From JBKQHQ01 sp052148715 (GTDB lineage: Bacteria; Pseudomonadota; Alphaproteobacteria; Rhizobiales; Xanthobacteraceae), in the NCBI GenBank assembly GCA_052148715.1, contig JBKQHQ010000216.1, positions 1-64,000 on the forward strand: a stretch of DNA of 64,000 nucleotides, read 5' to 3'. Each line of letters starts with the position of its first letter. The first letter of the stretch is position 1. The translations under genes and the position numbers were made by a program. Positions 1-7,581 of this stretch are shown here, piece by piece. The notes below the pieces were generated by a model, which did not search any database, was not told the origin of the DNA, and saw only the letters and a list, made by a program, of their open reading frames with translations.

Positions 1-81
1 GCGGGAGCGCTTTGCATCGTCGCTGCAGCGGCATTGTTGTTGGTGCGCCGAACCCAAGTGATGACCGTGCTGATGCCATAG
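1..81 (+). CDS. C-terminal end of a probable membrane protein (cut by window start)
   Basis: The window opens inside a frame of 26 codons ending at TAG (79-81). The visible peptide is a hydrophobic Ala/Leu stretch (LCIVAAAALLLV) followed by two Arg and a short tail, which looks like the last transmembrane helix of an integral membrane protein. Most of the gene is outside the window, so no family can be named. It could also be a chance open frame. Positions 82-184 hold no gene. Confidence 0.35.
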   Translation, partial: AGALCIVAAAALLLVRRTQVMTVLMP

Positions 82-184
82 GGTCGACCCATCGGATGCT
101 GGCCTCCATTCCAGCCAGCATCTCGAATCAGATCCCTCATGATTTGGGAATCCAAAATCGGCTCAAAGCTCAAATCATCCCGCT

Positions 185-2455
185 TTAGCCCTGTTTCTTC
201 AGGACAATCAGAACCAAATTGGAGTTTGAGCTACTGCTGAACTCCGTTGGACGCCCCTCCCCGTTATGGGCGGCATGCCGCAGACAAATCTTTAGCTCGC
301 CGTTTTCTATCTCGTAAATGCCGCGCAGCGGATCACCACCGGGCAATACACAATCCAGTTGCTTCGGTGTCTTGGTGGGATCGATCGTAAAGGTAGCGCA
401 TGTTTCCTCGCGATCGTCGTCGAAATTTCCCCTGATCTTTAAGGTGGATTTTTCAAAGGTGAATCTTATTCGAGCTACCTTTTCCTTCGGCGCGGCTCTG
501 CCGTCCGCTAGCAGAGATTGTGCAGTCCAGGCCCCCTGCAGCACGTCATCAGGAGTCTCCAAGCCTAGCCTTCTCAGAGCGAGTGTCGCAGGTTCGTACC
601 CGCCGTCGGCCGCCTTGCGGTACCAGTGAACCGACTCGGCTGCATCCTTCTCCAGGCCCTTCTCGCCGTTAGCGTACATATTGCCAAGAAAAAACATGCT
701 GACGGGGTCTCCGGCGTCTGCCGCCATTCGCAGAGCATCTAATCCCTTGCGATACCAACGGGTCGCCTCAACTTCGTCTTTTGCGACGCCCTTGCCGTTT
801 TTGTACGCGTCTCCGAGAACGAGCATGCCGAACGCGGATCCGAGATCGCCTGCTTTGCGGTACCAGCGGACGGCCTCGGCCTGATCCTGTGCGACGCCCT
901 TGCCGTTTTCGTACATGCCGCCCAGCAAAGTCATTCCCGATGCCAGCCCTGCATCGGCTGCCTTGCGAAACCATTTTGCAGCTTCCTCCTCGTTCTTTGT
1001 CTCGCCCCACCCGAACTGATATGCGAGCCCGAGACTCACTAGAGCGTCTGCATTGCCGGCGTCGGCTGCTTTGCGGAACCAAGCTACTGCTTCCGACTGG
1101 TCCCTCGTGATGCCTCCTCCGCTGAGATAAGCTTGCCCGAGAAGCCACATTCCGTAAGGATCGCCGGCATCGGCCGATTTCCGATGCCAACGCGCTGCCT
1201 CCGTCGCGTCCTTCGCAATGCCTGAGCCGCGAAGGTACATGAGTCCGAGATAGCTCATGGCGCGAGCACTTCCCGCATCAGCAGCCTCGCGATACAAACG
1301 CACGGCGTCGGCCTCCGCCTCCTGACCTCCCATTTTTTGAAGAGCACGGCCAAGGTCCACCGCTAAGCGAGGATCGCGGGGATACATGGCGAGAGCCTGT
1401 CGACAAGCCGGAACTGCCCGAATGGCATTAATCTTGTAAAAAGGGACCACCGATGTTTTCGCTGGCCGCGTTGGATCGTCCGGATTTGCCAGCCGGTCGC
1501 ACTCGTTCACAGCGGCGTCGAACTTCAGTTCCTCTAGCCGCGTGCGGGCAATGTCGGCATAAAAGCTGTCCCCGTATCGTTTAATAAACGACTCAAATAA
1601 TGAAACGCTCTTCATGTCCTTTATTGCAGACCACGCACGCTCAGCCTCGTTGGGTAGTAGATGGTCCGGCGGTTCCGCTTTTGCGGCGGGCTCCTTGAGG
1701 TAGATCTCCCGCCCAGAGAGCGATCCGTACACGAACGGTTGCTGGTCCCGCTTGGTCGCGGCCATGACCTCATCGCGCACAGTGCGGAAGAGGAAGGTGA
1801 CTTCCAACCCTGGCTTCTCCAGATTATGCAATAGTGCCGCCGTGAACGGCGAGTTTCTTCCGGTTCCATCATTCGCCGTCGTTCCGTCCTTCGCCGCGTA
1901 CGCCACAAGCACGTTGTCCGTTGGCTCGACCCGCGCCAATCCGCGGTCAACGGCTCGATACCGTGCCGTCCGCTGCATTTTTGCGGCAAACGGGTTGTTG
2001 CGGCAGGAATCGAGGATCACCAGACCGAGGCTCGAGGCATTCGCCACCTGCAGCATCACCGTCCGCAGAGGGATCGCCTCGCTCTCGGCATCGGTATCGG
2101 ATCGCAGTTCGGCGTCGATGGGAATGAGCCAATTCTCGCCGGCAATCTCCATGCCATGACCGGCATAGAAGACGACCGCCATATCCGACCCGCGTGCCTC
2201 ACGTCCGAACCGCAGCATCCCCCGACGCATGTCATCGAAGGTGCCATCGATTACCTTGGTGACGGAAAACCCGAGCCGCTCGAACGACCCAGCGATATCG
2301 TTTGCGTCGTTCCTGGTGTTCGGAAGGGCAGTGACGCTGCGATAGGTGCTGTTGCCGATCACCAATGCGACCCGTTTGTCGGCTCGGCTGGGCACGACAC
2401 TGACACAGATCAGCATCACGATGGAGACCGCAAAGGCGGCCAGCACACGCATCAT
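185..2455 (-). CDS. Secreted caspase-like (peptidase C14) protein with Sel1 repeats
   Basis: Predicted 756-residue exported protein. I start it at the ATG at 2455, which has a GGGG ribosome site 6-10 bases upstream and opens straight into a signal peptide (about residues 1-25); an ATG at 2500 would add an unlikely leader. Residues about 27-255 form a caspase-like p20 fold with both catalytic elements: the His in YAGHGME (about H100) and the Cys in LDSCRNNP (about C151). Six Sel1-type helical repeats follow at about 385-625, each with an AxxWxRKAAD-like segment. The last 115 residues resemble the lipocalin-like TIGR03067 domain. Caspase-like proteins of this layout are common in Hyphomicrobiales; their substrates are mostly unknown. 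Proteolytic activity is inferred from the intact His/Cys dyad; the Sel1 array suggests a protein-binding platform. Confidence 0.85.
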   Translation of the reverse strand: MMRVLAAFAVSIVMLICVSVVPSRADKRVALVIGNSTYRSVTALPNTRNDANDIAGSFERLGFSVTKVIDGTFDDMRRGMLRFGREARGSDMAVVFYAGHGMEIAGENWLIPIDAELRSDTDAESEAIPLRTVMLQVANASSLGLVILDSCRNNPFAAKMQRTARYRAVDRGLARVEPTDNVLVAYAAKDGTTANDGTGRNSPFTAALLHNLEKPGLEVTFLFRTVRDEVMAATKRDQQPFVYGSLSGREIYLKEPAAKAEPPDHLLPNEAERAWSAIKDMKSVSLFESFIKRYGDSFYADIARTRLEELKFDAAVNECDRLANPDDPTRPAKTSVVPFYKINAIRAVPACRQALAMYPRDPRLAVDLGRALQKMGGQEAEADAVRLYREAADAGSARAMSYLGLMYLRGSGIAKDATEAARWHRKSADAGDPYGMWLLGQAYLSGGGITRDQSEAVAWFRKAADAGNADALVSLGLAYQFGWGETKNEEEAAKWFRKAADAGLASGMTLLGGMYENGKGVAQDQAEAVRWYRKAGDLGSAFGMLVLGDAYKNGKGVAKDEVEATRWYRKGLDALRMAADAGDPVSMFFLGNMYANGEKGLEKDAAESVHWYRKAADGGYEPATLALRRLGLETPDDVLQGAWTAQSLLADGRAAPKEKVARIRFTFEKSTLKIRGNFDDDREETCATFTIDPTKTPKQLDCVLPGGDPLRGIYEIENGELKICLRHAAHNGEGRPTEFSSSSNSNLVLIVLKKQG

Positions 2456-2945
2456 AGATCCCCGAAACGGAATGCTTGGCGAAACATTTTGGCACAACAT
2501 CGAGACGGCCGGAAGCCGGCAACGCTAGGTCGACAAGGCGGAAGACGCCCGACAAGGCCGGCGAGCAAGAGGTCCCACCTTGGAGAGCCGCCTGTGTCGA
2601 GCACCGAAGATGGTGAAGCGGATGAGCAGCTGTTCTCCGAACTCGTCGGCGAGCGCCTGCCGCCGAAAGATCGGCCGCATCGGAGCGTCGATTATGGAAC
2701 GCGTGCGGCGGCCAACGGACCAGAGCGTCGCGAAACGGGAAGCCTGCACATGTGGCCGGTGAGGAGGTGCTCGATAAGAAAAAGGCCGCCCGGAGGGCTG
2801 TCCCGCCGCTGGCGATGGGCCCCCGCTGATGCGCCCTGCCGGTCACCCATACATGGAGCAACGGGACGATCAGCTACGTCCGGGTGGTTGCACGTCGCCG
2901 GTCAGTTGTATTTCTTGGGCAGCGATAGCCCGGGTCATCCTAAGC
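2456..2945. other. 490-base intergenic region, no gene recognised
   Basis: Several open frames run through here on both strands, but none has a ribosome site, a recognisable domain or credible composition; most are extensions of frames antisense to the caspase gene. I see no repeat or terminator. It should contain the promoter of the minus-strand caspase gene. Confidence 0.5.
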
Positions 2946-3116
2946 ATGATCGATACTAAGAAGCCGCCAAGCTGCCCTAAGTGCCGCAACCCGATGACGT
3001 TGGCGTACCTGATCCCGAAGGCACCGGGTCAGTCGGAGCTGCATTGCTTCGAGTGTCGCGCCTGCAACGAAACGACCATGGAGCCAACCGAATCCGGCAA
3101 CGCACCAAGCGCGTGA
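2946..3116 (+). CDS. Small zinc-ribbon-like protein (56 aa)
   Basis: A 56-residue protein starting at ATG 2946. Five cysteines fall as C10-x2-C13 and C34-x2-C37-x2-C40 (SCPKC, then HCFECRAC), the spacing of a small zinc ribbon. The rest is polar, with no membrane segment or signal. Similar short Cys-rich proteins are common in Bradyrhizobium-type genomes and have no assigned role. The frame is open further upstream to an ATG at 2829, but that part has no conserved look. Zinc binding is inferred from the Cys pairs only. Confidence 0.6.
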   Translation: MIDTKKPPSCPKCRNPMTLAYLIPKAPGQSELHCFECRACNETTMEPTESGNAPSA

Positions 3117-3474
3117 CTCCCGCTGCACCCATCTCAATTCCCGCACGCCCGGGAGGGAAATCGCCCTTCCCTCCCGTCGGTGCGACCTCCCCGTCATCCC
3201 ACCGTTTTCTTCACGCCACGTCTGCCGACGCTCGCGGATGCCCACGGGTCACCCCCCACGCCCGAACGGGCGCCTTGAAGAATGGCTAGGCTAGCCGACA
3301 GGTACCGCCGAGCTACATCACCACTCGGGACACGAACTCATCTGCTCGAGCCTCCAGCCCTGAGGGGCTCAACAGCAGGCGAGGCCATAGCGCCCGCTAA
3401 CATCGTTAATGATTCCGCAATGGCGCATGGTGCACTGTGACGGCCCGGGAACAGACTTCGACGGAACGACCTCG
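3117..3474. other. 358-base intergenic region, no gene recognised
   Basis: No convincing coding frame, repeat or strong hairpin was seen. Short GC-rich inverted pairs near 3260-3275 are too small to call a terminator. Confidence 0.4.
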
Positions 3475-3675
3475 ATGAAGATGAAGGCAACGATTGAAGT
3501 GGAATTCGGCACCGACGAAGGCCAAACCGAAGGTAGCTTGGAGGCTGTGCTATTGCGCGGAATGGTATCGCTGAAGACCGCCATCGAATACCGCGTGACC
3601 GGCTCGTCGACAGGCGTCAAATATGGCTCGGGTGGAACAAGAGTTGAGCTCATCGAAAAGAACGTCATTGCCTAA
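3475..3675 (+). CDS. Hypothetical small protein (66 aa)
   Basis: Predicted 66-residue acidic soluble protein beginning MKMKATIEVEF and ending ELIEKNVIA, with alternating hydrophobic and charged residues suggesting a small beta-rich fold. The frame stays open upstream to an ATG at 3409; I prefer 3475 because the upstream 22 residues look random. Neither start has a clear ribosome site. No known family is recognised, and being real rests on composition alone. Confidence 0.45.
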   Translation: MKMKATIEVEFGTDEGQTEGSLEAVLLRGMVSLKTAIEYRVTGSSTGVKYGSGGTRVELIEKNVIA

Positions 3676-4097
3676 GCCACGTGCGAGACCAGTTTCGTCC
3701 AGCGCCTTTGGTTCATAGAGGCAAGCATCGGCCCGTTTGATCATTGTCCGGGAGCGTTCATCTTCTGATGCGATGCAACGCCGATCGACAAGGTGAACGC
3801 ACCGAGGCGTTGCACACAATCTTACCCCGACTGACTATCTCGATATGACGCCGCCGATCGGCGACCGCTCGGGTCTTCGTGCGCACCTTCAGCACGTCTA
3901 AGCGGGAGCGCTTCGCTTCGCGCTTGAAGTTTCCCACCGGCGCTCGAAAAGGTAGCGCGGGAGTGCCCAGCTAGGCGCAGGCAAAGAGGCTTTTCGGGCA
4001 GTGCGTCAGGCCAGAGCCGTGATCCTCATCACATCACTGGGCCGAGCGCCACGTTATCGTGGTCTTACGAAAGTCAACGGATTGAGAGGGATTTTCC
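3676..4097. other. Intergenic region upstream of the DUF1127 gene
   Basis: 422 bases without a credible gene. The 3' end holds the ribosome site of the DUF1127 gene (GAGAGGGA, ending about 7 bases before ATG 4098) and, 65-80 bases upstream of it, a symmetric FNR/FixK-like box annotated separately. Confidence 0.5.
4019..4032. promoter_or_regulatory. FNR/FixK/CRP-like palindrome upstream of the DUF1127 gene
   Basis: GTGAT-CCTC-ATCAC is a perfect 5+5 inverted repeat with a 4-base spacer, matching the geometry of FNR/FixK boxes (TTGAT-N4-ATCAA) with only the outer base changed. It lies 66 bases before the ATG at 4098. Binding is inferred; a palindrome this short can arise by chance. Confidence 0.35.
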
Positions 4098-4346
4098 ATG
4101 TCAGTCCAAGCTCACCAGCCCCCTTCGCAACATCTGGGATTCGAATTCATTGCTGCCCTCTTTGATCGGGCCGGCGGTTCGTGTCGGAAAGCAGCCCTGG
4201 CGCTTCAGTCCTGTATCGTCGAGTGGCGCGCGCGGGCGCGCAGCCGGGCCGAACTCGCCACGGCGATGGACGGTACCGTCCGAGACCTTGGCTGGAGTCG
4301 GGCGGACGCCGGAGCAGAAATCAGCAAGCCGTTCTGGCAGGCCTAG
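4098..4346 (+). CDS. DUF1127 domain protein (82 aa)
   Basis: An 82-residue protein with the DUF1127 (YjiS-like) signature at its C-terminus: an Arg-rich helix (about 43-54) and then DLGWSRADAGAEI ending in KPFW. DUF1127 proteins are short alphaproteobacterial proteins; some have been linked to phosphate, carbon or stress responses and to RNA-related roles, so no specific job is assigned. The start is well supported by the GAGAGGGA ribosome site. It is monocistronic and may answer to the FNR/FixK-like box upstream. Confidence 0.8.
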   Translation: MSVQAHQPPSQHLGFEFIAALFDRAGGSCRKAALALQSCIVEWRARARSRAELATAMDGTVRDLGWSRADAGAEISKPFWQA

Positions 4347-4686
4347 TTGCCCCGGCGGTCGTCGATTGACACAAACGAATAAAACTGACCACTGATGTTG
4401 GGTGGTGGCACCATAGTGGCCGGCCGCCATCTGGACCGGCAGGCTCTGCCCTGCTCGAGCCACACCGTCTGAGCCTCACAAATCGCCGCGTGGGCAAGAG
4501 CGTGACCGGATGTGCATCCTTCGGTCAATCCGGCCCGGCAGCCGATCGCGCTCCTAAAATCCTTTTCAACACACGCGCGCAAAAATCTGGCCTTAATTGA
4601 AGTCGAGACCAGTGCGCTGATCAGACAGTGGATGCCGGCGACCATCCCCATCGGGAAGCCCAACGCGCGGCCGCGGATCAAGACGA
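4347..4686. other. 340-base intergenic region, no gene recognised
   Basis: No coding frame with a credible product. A TTGACA hexamer occurs at 4366-4371, but I could not find a matching -10 at normal spacing. Confidence 0.4.
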
Positions 4687-5166
4687 TTGCGTACCAAAAT
4701 ACCAGCATTCATCAAGTCCCTGTCGATGACAGCCGCGCTGGTTCTCGGCGGATGGAGTGTCGGGTCTGCTCACGACGCCCCGGGAGCCGCGCAGCCGACA
4801 CCCGAGGCAAATTATAAGCAGCTCATCGCCGACAACGCTCCCGAGCTGCTGAAGGCCGCCGGGCTCGGAAAACTCGAGGTCTCCAGATTGCGCCCGACCA
4901 CGATCATCCAGCCGGGCGATTGGATCGCCTGCCTGAAGGGCACGGCAGGAGACCGGACGGCCTATTTCGGCGTGTTCATCAAAGCGCACAAGATCGACGC
5001 CGTGCGCCGATCCGTCATCATTGACCATTGCGAAAACGAGCAATTCGGACCCTTGCCGCGGCCGAAGCTTGCGAAAAAGCCGACCGACCAGGTCGCCAGC
5101 GCCGAAGCGGGCCCCTGCCCCGGCGGCCGACACCGGCGCTGCGCCCGATCAGCCGGGTTGAAATGA
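4687..5166 (+). CDS. Secreted hypothetical protein, possible frameshift at its 3' end
   Basis: A protein of up to 159 residues. The first start of the frame is TTG 4687; an ATG at 4726 is an alternative. A signal-peptide-like stretch (TAALVLGGWSVGSAHDA) is followed by about 100 well-behaved residues with one Cys pair (WIACLKG and DHCENEQ) that could form a disulfide in the periplasm. After about residue 142 the annotated frame turns Cys/Arg-rich (GGRHRRCARSAG), while the +1 frame reads an Ala/Pro tail (APAPAADTGAAPDQPG) and stops at 5161. One extra G near 5109-5112 would explain this. Either frame may be the true end. No known family is recognised. Confidence 0.6.
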   Translation: MRTKIPAFIKSLSMTAALVLGGWSVGSAHDAPGAAQPTPEANYKQLIADNAPELLKAAGLGKLEVSRLRPTTIIQPGDWIACLKGTAGDRTAYFGVFIKAHKIDAVRRSVIIDHCENEQFGPLPRPKLAKKPTDQVASAEAGPCPGGRHRRCARSAGLK

Positions 5167-5203
5167 TATCGCTGGCCTGAGCCGAGAACGGGCTCGTCGA
5201 TTG

Positions 5204-7306
5204 CTATTTTCCCGCGACAAAATAGAATTCTTGTTGCAGCCGCGACAGACGCTCCGGCTGTTGCTTGCCCTTGGTATTCGTCGCGACTGTTGCGGTCACT
5301 CTTTTCATCAGCGTTTCGATTTCAACGCCCGGCGTGGGCAGATGCTGAAGAAAGGCTTCGGTGAAGGGGCTGTTCCGTCCGCCAACGCCATCAGCCGCCG
5401 TCGTGTTCGGTCGCGTCGCGAAGACCAGGAGCGTTTCCGGCGCGTTGATCTCGATCCGTGCCAATCCGCGTGAATCACCGAAGCCTCGCCCCTCCGCCTT
5501 GAGCCGCGCCTTCAGTTCCGCATCGAGGGGATTGTCGCGGCAAGCGTCGAGGAAGACGAGCGTGGTTTTGGCGCCCGCCTCCATATCCGAGATCATATCT
5601 TGCAGCGCAATATTGTAATGGCGCACGTCGAACTCGTTCGTCACTCGCGTATCGATCGGCATCAGCCAGTTCTGCTCGCCCAACTGCATGCCGTGGCCGG
5701 CATAGTACAGCAGGGCCACGTCTATGCCCTTGGCCTTTTTCCGGAAGGTCTCGATAATTTGCGAAAACCCTGCGAGCGACAGGTCCTTGCCCTCGATCAC
5801 GTCGAAGCCGACGCGGCGCAAGGCGGCCGCCACGTCGTCGGCGTCGTTGGCCGGATTCGCCAGCCGGGCTGAACCCGCATAGGCGCTGTTGCCGATGACC
5901 AGCGCGACCCGCCGGGCGGGACCGTTCCCGGACGAAACCGGTGAACTCGGCGTTGCCGCGGCAGCCGGCAGCGTGGCCAAATGCGCGCGCGCCGTCTCTT
6001 GTGCCCGTTGCGCCTCGCGGTCATTTGGATTCAACCTGAGCGCTTCGCCCAAGTCGGCGAACGCCCGGTCCCAATCCTGCTTGTTGGTATAGGCCTTGCC
6101 GCGCCAAGAGAACGCGTTGGCATCTTTCGGATTGAGCCTGATCGCTTCGCCGAGATCGGTGATCGCCCGGTCCCAGTCCCCTTTGGTGAAATAAGCAACG
6201 CCGCGAGCGCCGAGTGTGCCGCCGTCATTTGGATTCAACCTGAGCGCTTCGCCCAAATCGGCGAACGCCCGGTTCCAATCCTGCTTGCTTGTATAGGCCC
6301 TGCCGCGCCAAGAGAACGCGTCGGCATCTTTTGGATTGAGTCTGATCGCTTCGCTGAGATCGGTGATCGCCCGATCCCAGTCCCCCTTGGTGAAATAAGC
6401 AACGCCGCGGGCGCCGAACGTACCGCCGTCATTTGGATTCATCCTGAGCGCTTCGCCAAAGTCGGCGAACGCCCGGTCCCAATCCTGCTTGGATGTATAG
6501 GCCTTGCCGCGCCAAGAAAACGCGTTGGCATCTTTTGGATTGAGCCTGATCGCTTCGCTGAGATCGGTGATTGCCCGGTCCCAATCCCCCTTGGTGAAAT
6601 AAGCAACGCCGCGGGCGCCGAACGTGCCGCCGTCACTTGGATTCATCCTGAGCGCCTCGCCAAAGTCGGCGAACGCCCGGTCCCAATCCTGCTTGTTTGT
6701 ATAGGCCTTGCCGCGCCAAGAGAACGCGTTGGCATCTTTTGGATTGAGCCTGATCGCCTCGCTGAGATCGGCGATTGCCCGGTCCCAATCCCCCTTGGTG
6801 AAATAAGCAACGCCGCGGGCGCCGAACGTGCCGCCGTCATTTGGATTCAACCTGAGCGCTTCGCCCAAATCGGCGAACGCCCGGTCCCAATCCCGCTTGT
6901 TGGTATAGGCCTTGCCGCGCCAAGAAAACGCGTTGGCATCTCTTGGGTTGAGCCTGATCGCTTCGCTGAGATCGGTGATCGCCCGATCCCAGTCCCCCTT
7001 GTTGAAATAAGCAACGCCGCGAGTGCCGAACGTGCCGCCGCCATTTGGATTGAACCCGAGCACTTCGCCCAAGTCGGCGATCGCTCTATCCCAGTCCTGC
7101 TTGGCGAAATAGGCTCTGGCTCGGTTGTGGATCACACCGGCTGCATCGGCGCCGCCGAGCGTGCCGGATGCGATCAGGCGGCTACAGGCGGCAATCGCCT
7201 CGTCGCCCGCAGCGCGCGAACAGGTGCTCCGGTCGTCTGCGGCCGCGGGCCCCGCGAGCCAGCCGACGAGCAGCGACAGGATGGCAAACCAGGCGAGACG
7301 ATTCAT
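5204..7306 (-). CDS. Secreted TPR-repeat protein with C-terminal caspase-like domain
   Basis: Predicted 700-residue exported protein. Start ATG 7306 has a GGGGGA ribosome site and leads into a signal peptide ending near AAADD (about residue 25). Residues about 55-450 are TPRs built from 68-residue double units (YFTKGDWDRAITDLSEAI and KQDWDRAFADLGEAL types). About residues 462-700 form a caspase-like domain with the His in YYAGHGMQ (about H538) and the Cys in LDACRDNP (about C589). The order is reversed relative to the caspase-Sel1 protein 3 kb away, where the protease comes first, yet both pair a caspase with a helical repeat scaffold. Intact catalytic residues suggest an active cysteine peptidase; the substrate is unknown. 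Confidence 0.88.
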   Translation of the reverse strand: MNRLAWFAILSLLVGWLAGPAAADDRSTCSRAAGDEAIAACSRLIASGTLGGADAAGVIHNRARAYFAKQDWDRAIADLGEVLGFNPNGGGTFGTRGVAYFNKGDWDRAITDLSEAIRLNPRDANAFSWRGKAYTNKRDWDRAFADLGEALRLNPNDGGTFGARGVAYFTKGDWDRAIADLSEAIRLNPKDANAFSWRGKAYTNKQDWDRAFADFGEALRMNPSDGGTFGARGVAYFTKGDWDRAITDLSEAIRLNPKDANAFSWRGKAYTSKQDWDRAFADFGEALRMNPNDGGTFGARGVAYFTKGDWDRAITDLSEAIRLNPKDADAFSWRGRAYTSKQDWNRAFADLGEALRLNPNDGGTLGARGVAYFTKGDWDRAITDLGEAIRLNPKDANAFSWRGKAYTNKQDWDRAFADLGEALRLNPNDREAQRAQETARAHLATLPAAAATPSSPVSSGNGPARRVALVIGNSAYAGSARLANPANDADDVAAALRRVGFDVIEGKDLSLAGFSQIIETFRKKAKGIDVALLYYAGHGMQLGEQNWLMPIDTRVTNEFDVRHYNIALQDMISDMEAGAKTTLVFLDACRDNPLDAELKARLKAEGRGFGDSRGLARIEINAPETLLVFATRPNTTAADGVGGRNSPFTEAFLQHLPTPGVEIETLMKRVTATVATNTKGKQQPERLSRLQQEFYFVAGK
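6024..7043 (-). repeat. Five tandem 204-bp repeats within the TPR region
   Basis: The segment is five near-identical 204-base units (6024-6227, 6228-6431, 6432-6635, 6636-6839, 6840-7043) with partial copies on both sides. Each unit encodes two TPRs (68 residues). Adjacent copies differ at few positions, many synonymous, which points to recent duplication or gene conversion. Copy number is likely to vary between strains, and short-read assemblies may collapse it. Confidence 0.9.
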
Positions 7307-7426
7307 GCTTCCCCCGAGGCTCAACGGCGGCTCGTCGATTATCTTGCCACACCGGCAAACGGGCGGGAAGCGCACGCCCCCCTCGGTCTTATGCCCGCCT
7401 TGGCGCGGAGCTGACAGCTCCACGGT

Positions 7427-7455
7427 GTCATCGCCCGCGCAGCGCGGGCGATGAC
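7427..7455. repeat. REP-like palindrome
   Basis: GTCATCGCCCGCG - cag - CGCGGGCGATGAC is a perfect 13-base inverted repeat with a 3-base loop, between the TPR-caspase promoter and the glycosyltransferase end. Sequences of this kind (GTCATCGCCCGC and its complement) are, from memory, scattered in Bradyrhizobium-type genomes. It could also stop transcription leaving 7582 on the minus strand, though no T-run follows. Confidence 0.65.
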
Positions 7456-7581
7456 GACGCGGGGCGTTTAGTTTCTGGTTACCTTTGCCGTGAAAGGGTC
7501 AATGTCTTGGTGCAGATTGATGCTGGTCGCTGGCGGGCCGGCGGGGTCTCCCGCTGTTTTTTCGCTGTATTAACAGCGGAA

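Noticed and set aside
6024..7043. Regular 204-base repeats considered as a CRISPR-like array
   Set aside because: There are no unique spacers, the unit is far too long, and the repeats are in frame within a TPR-coding gene.
5981..7414. Long plus-strand open frame (over 470 codons) antisense to the TPR-caspase gene
   Set aside because: It mirrors the 204-base repeats of the real gene and has Arg/Pro/Ile-biased composition with no domain; the open frame is a by-product of GC-rich codon use.
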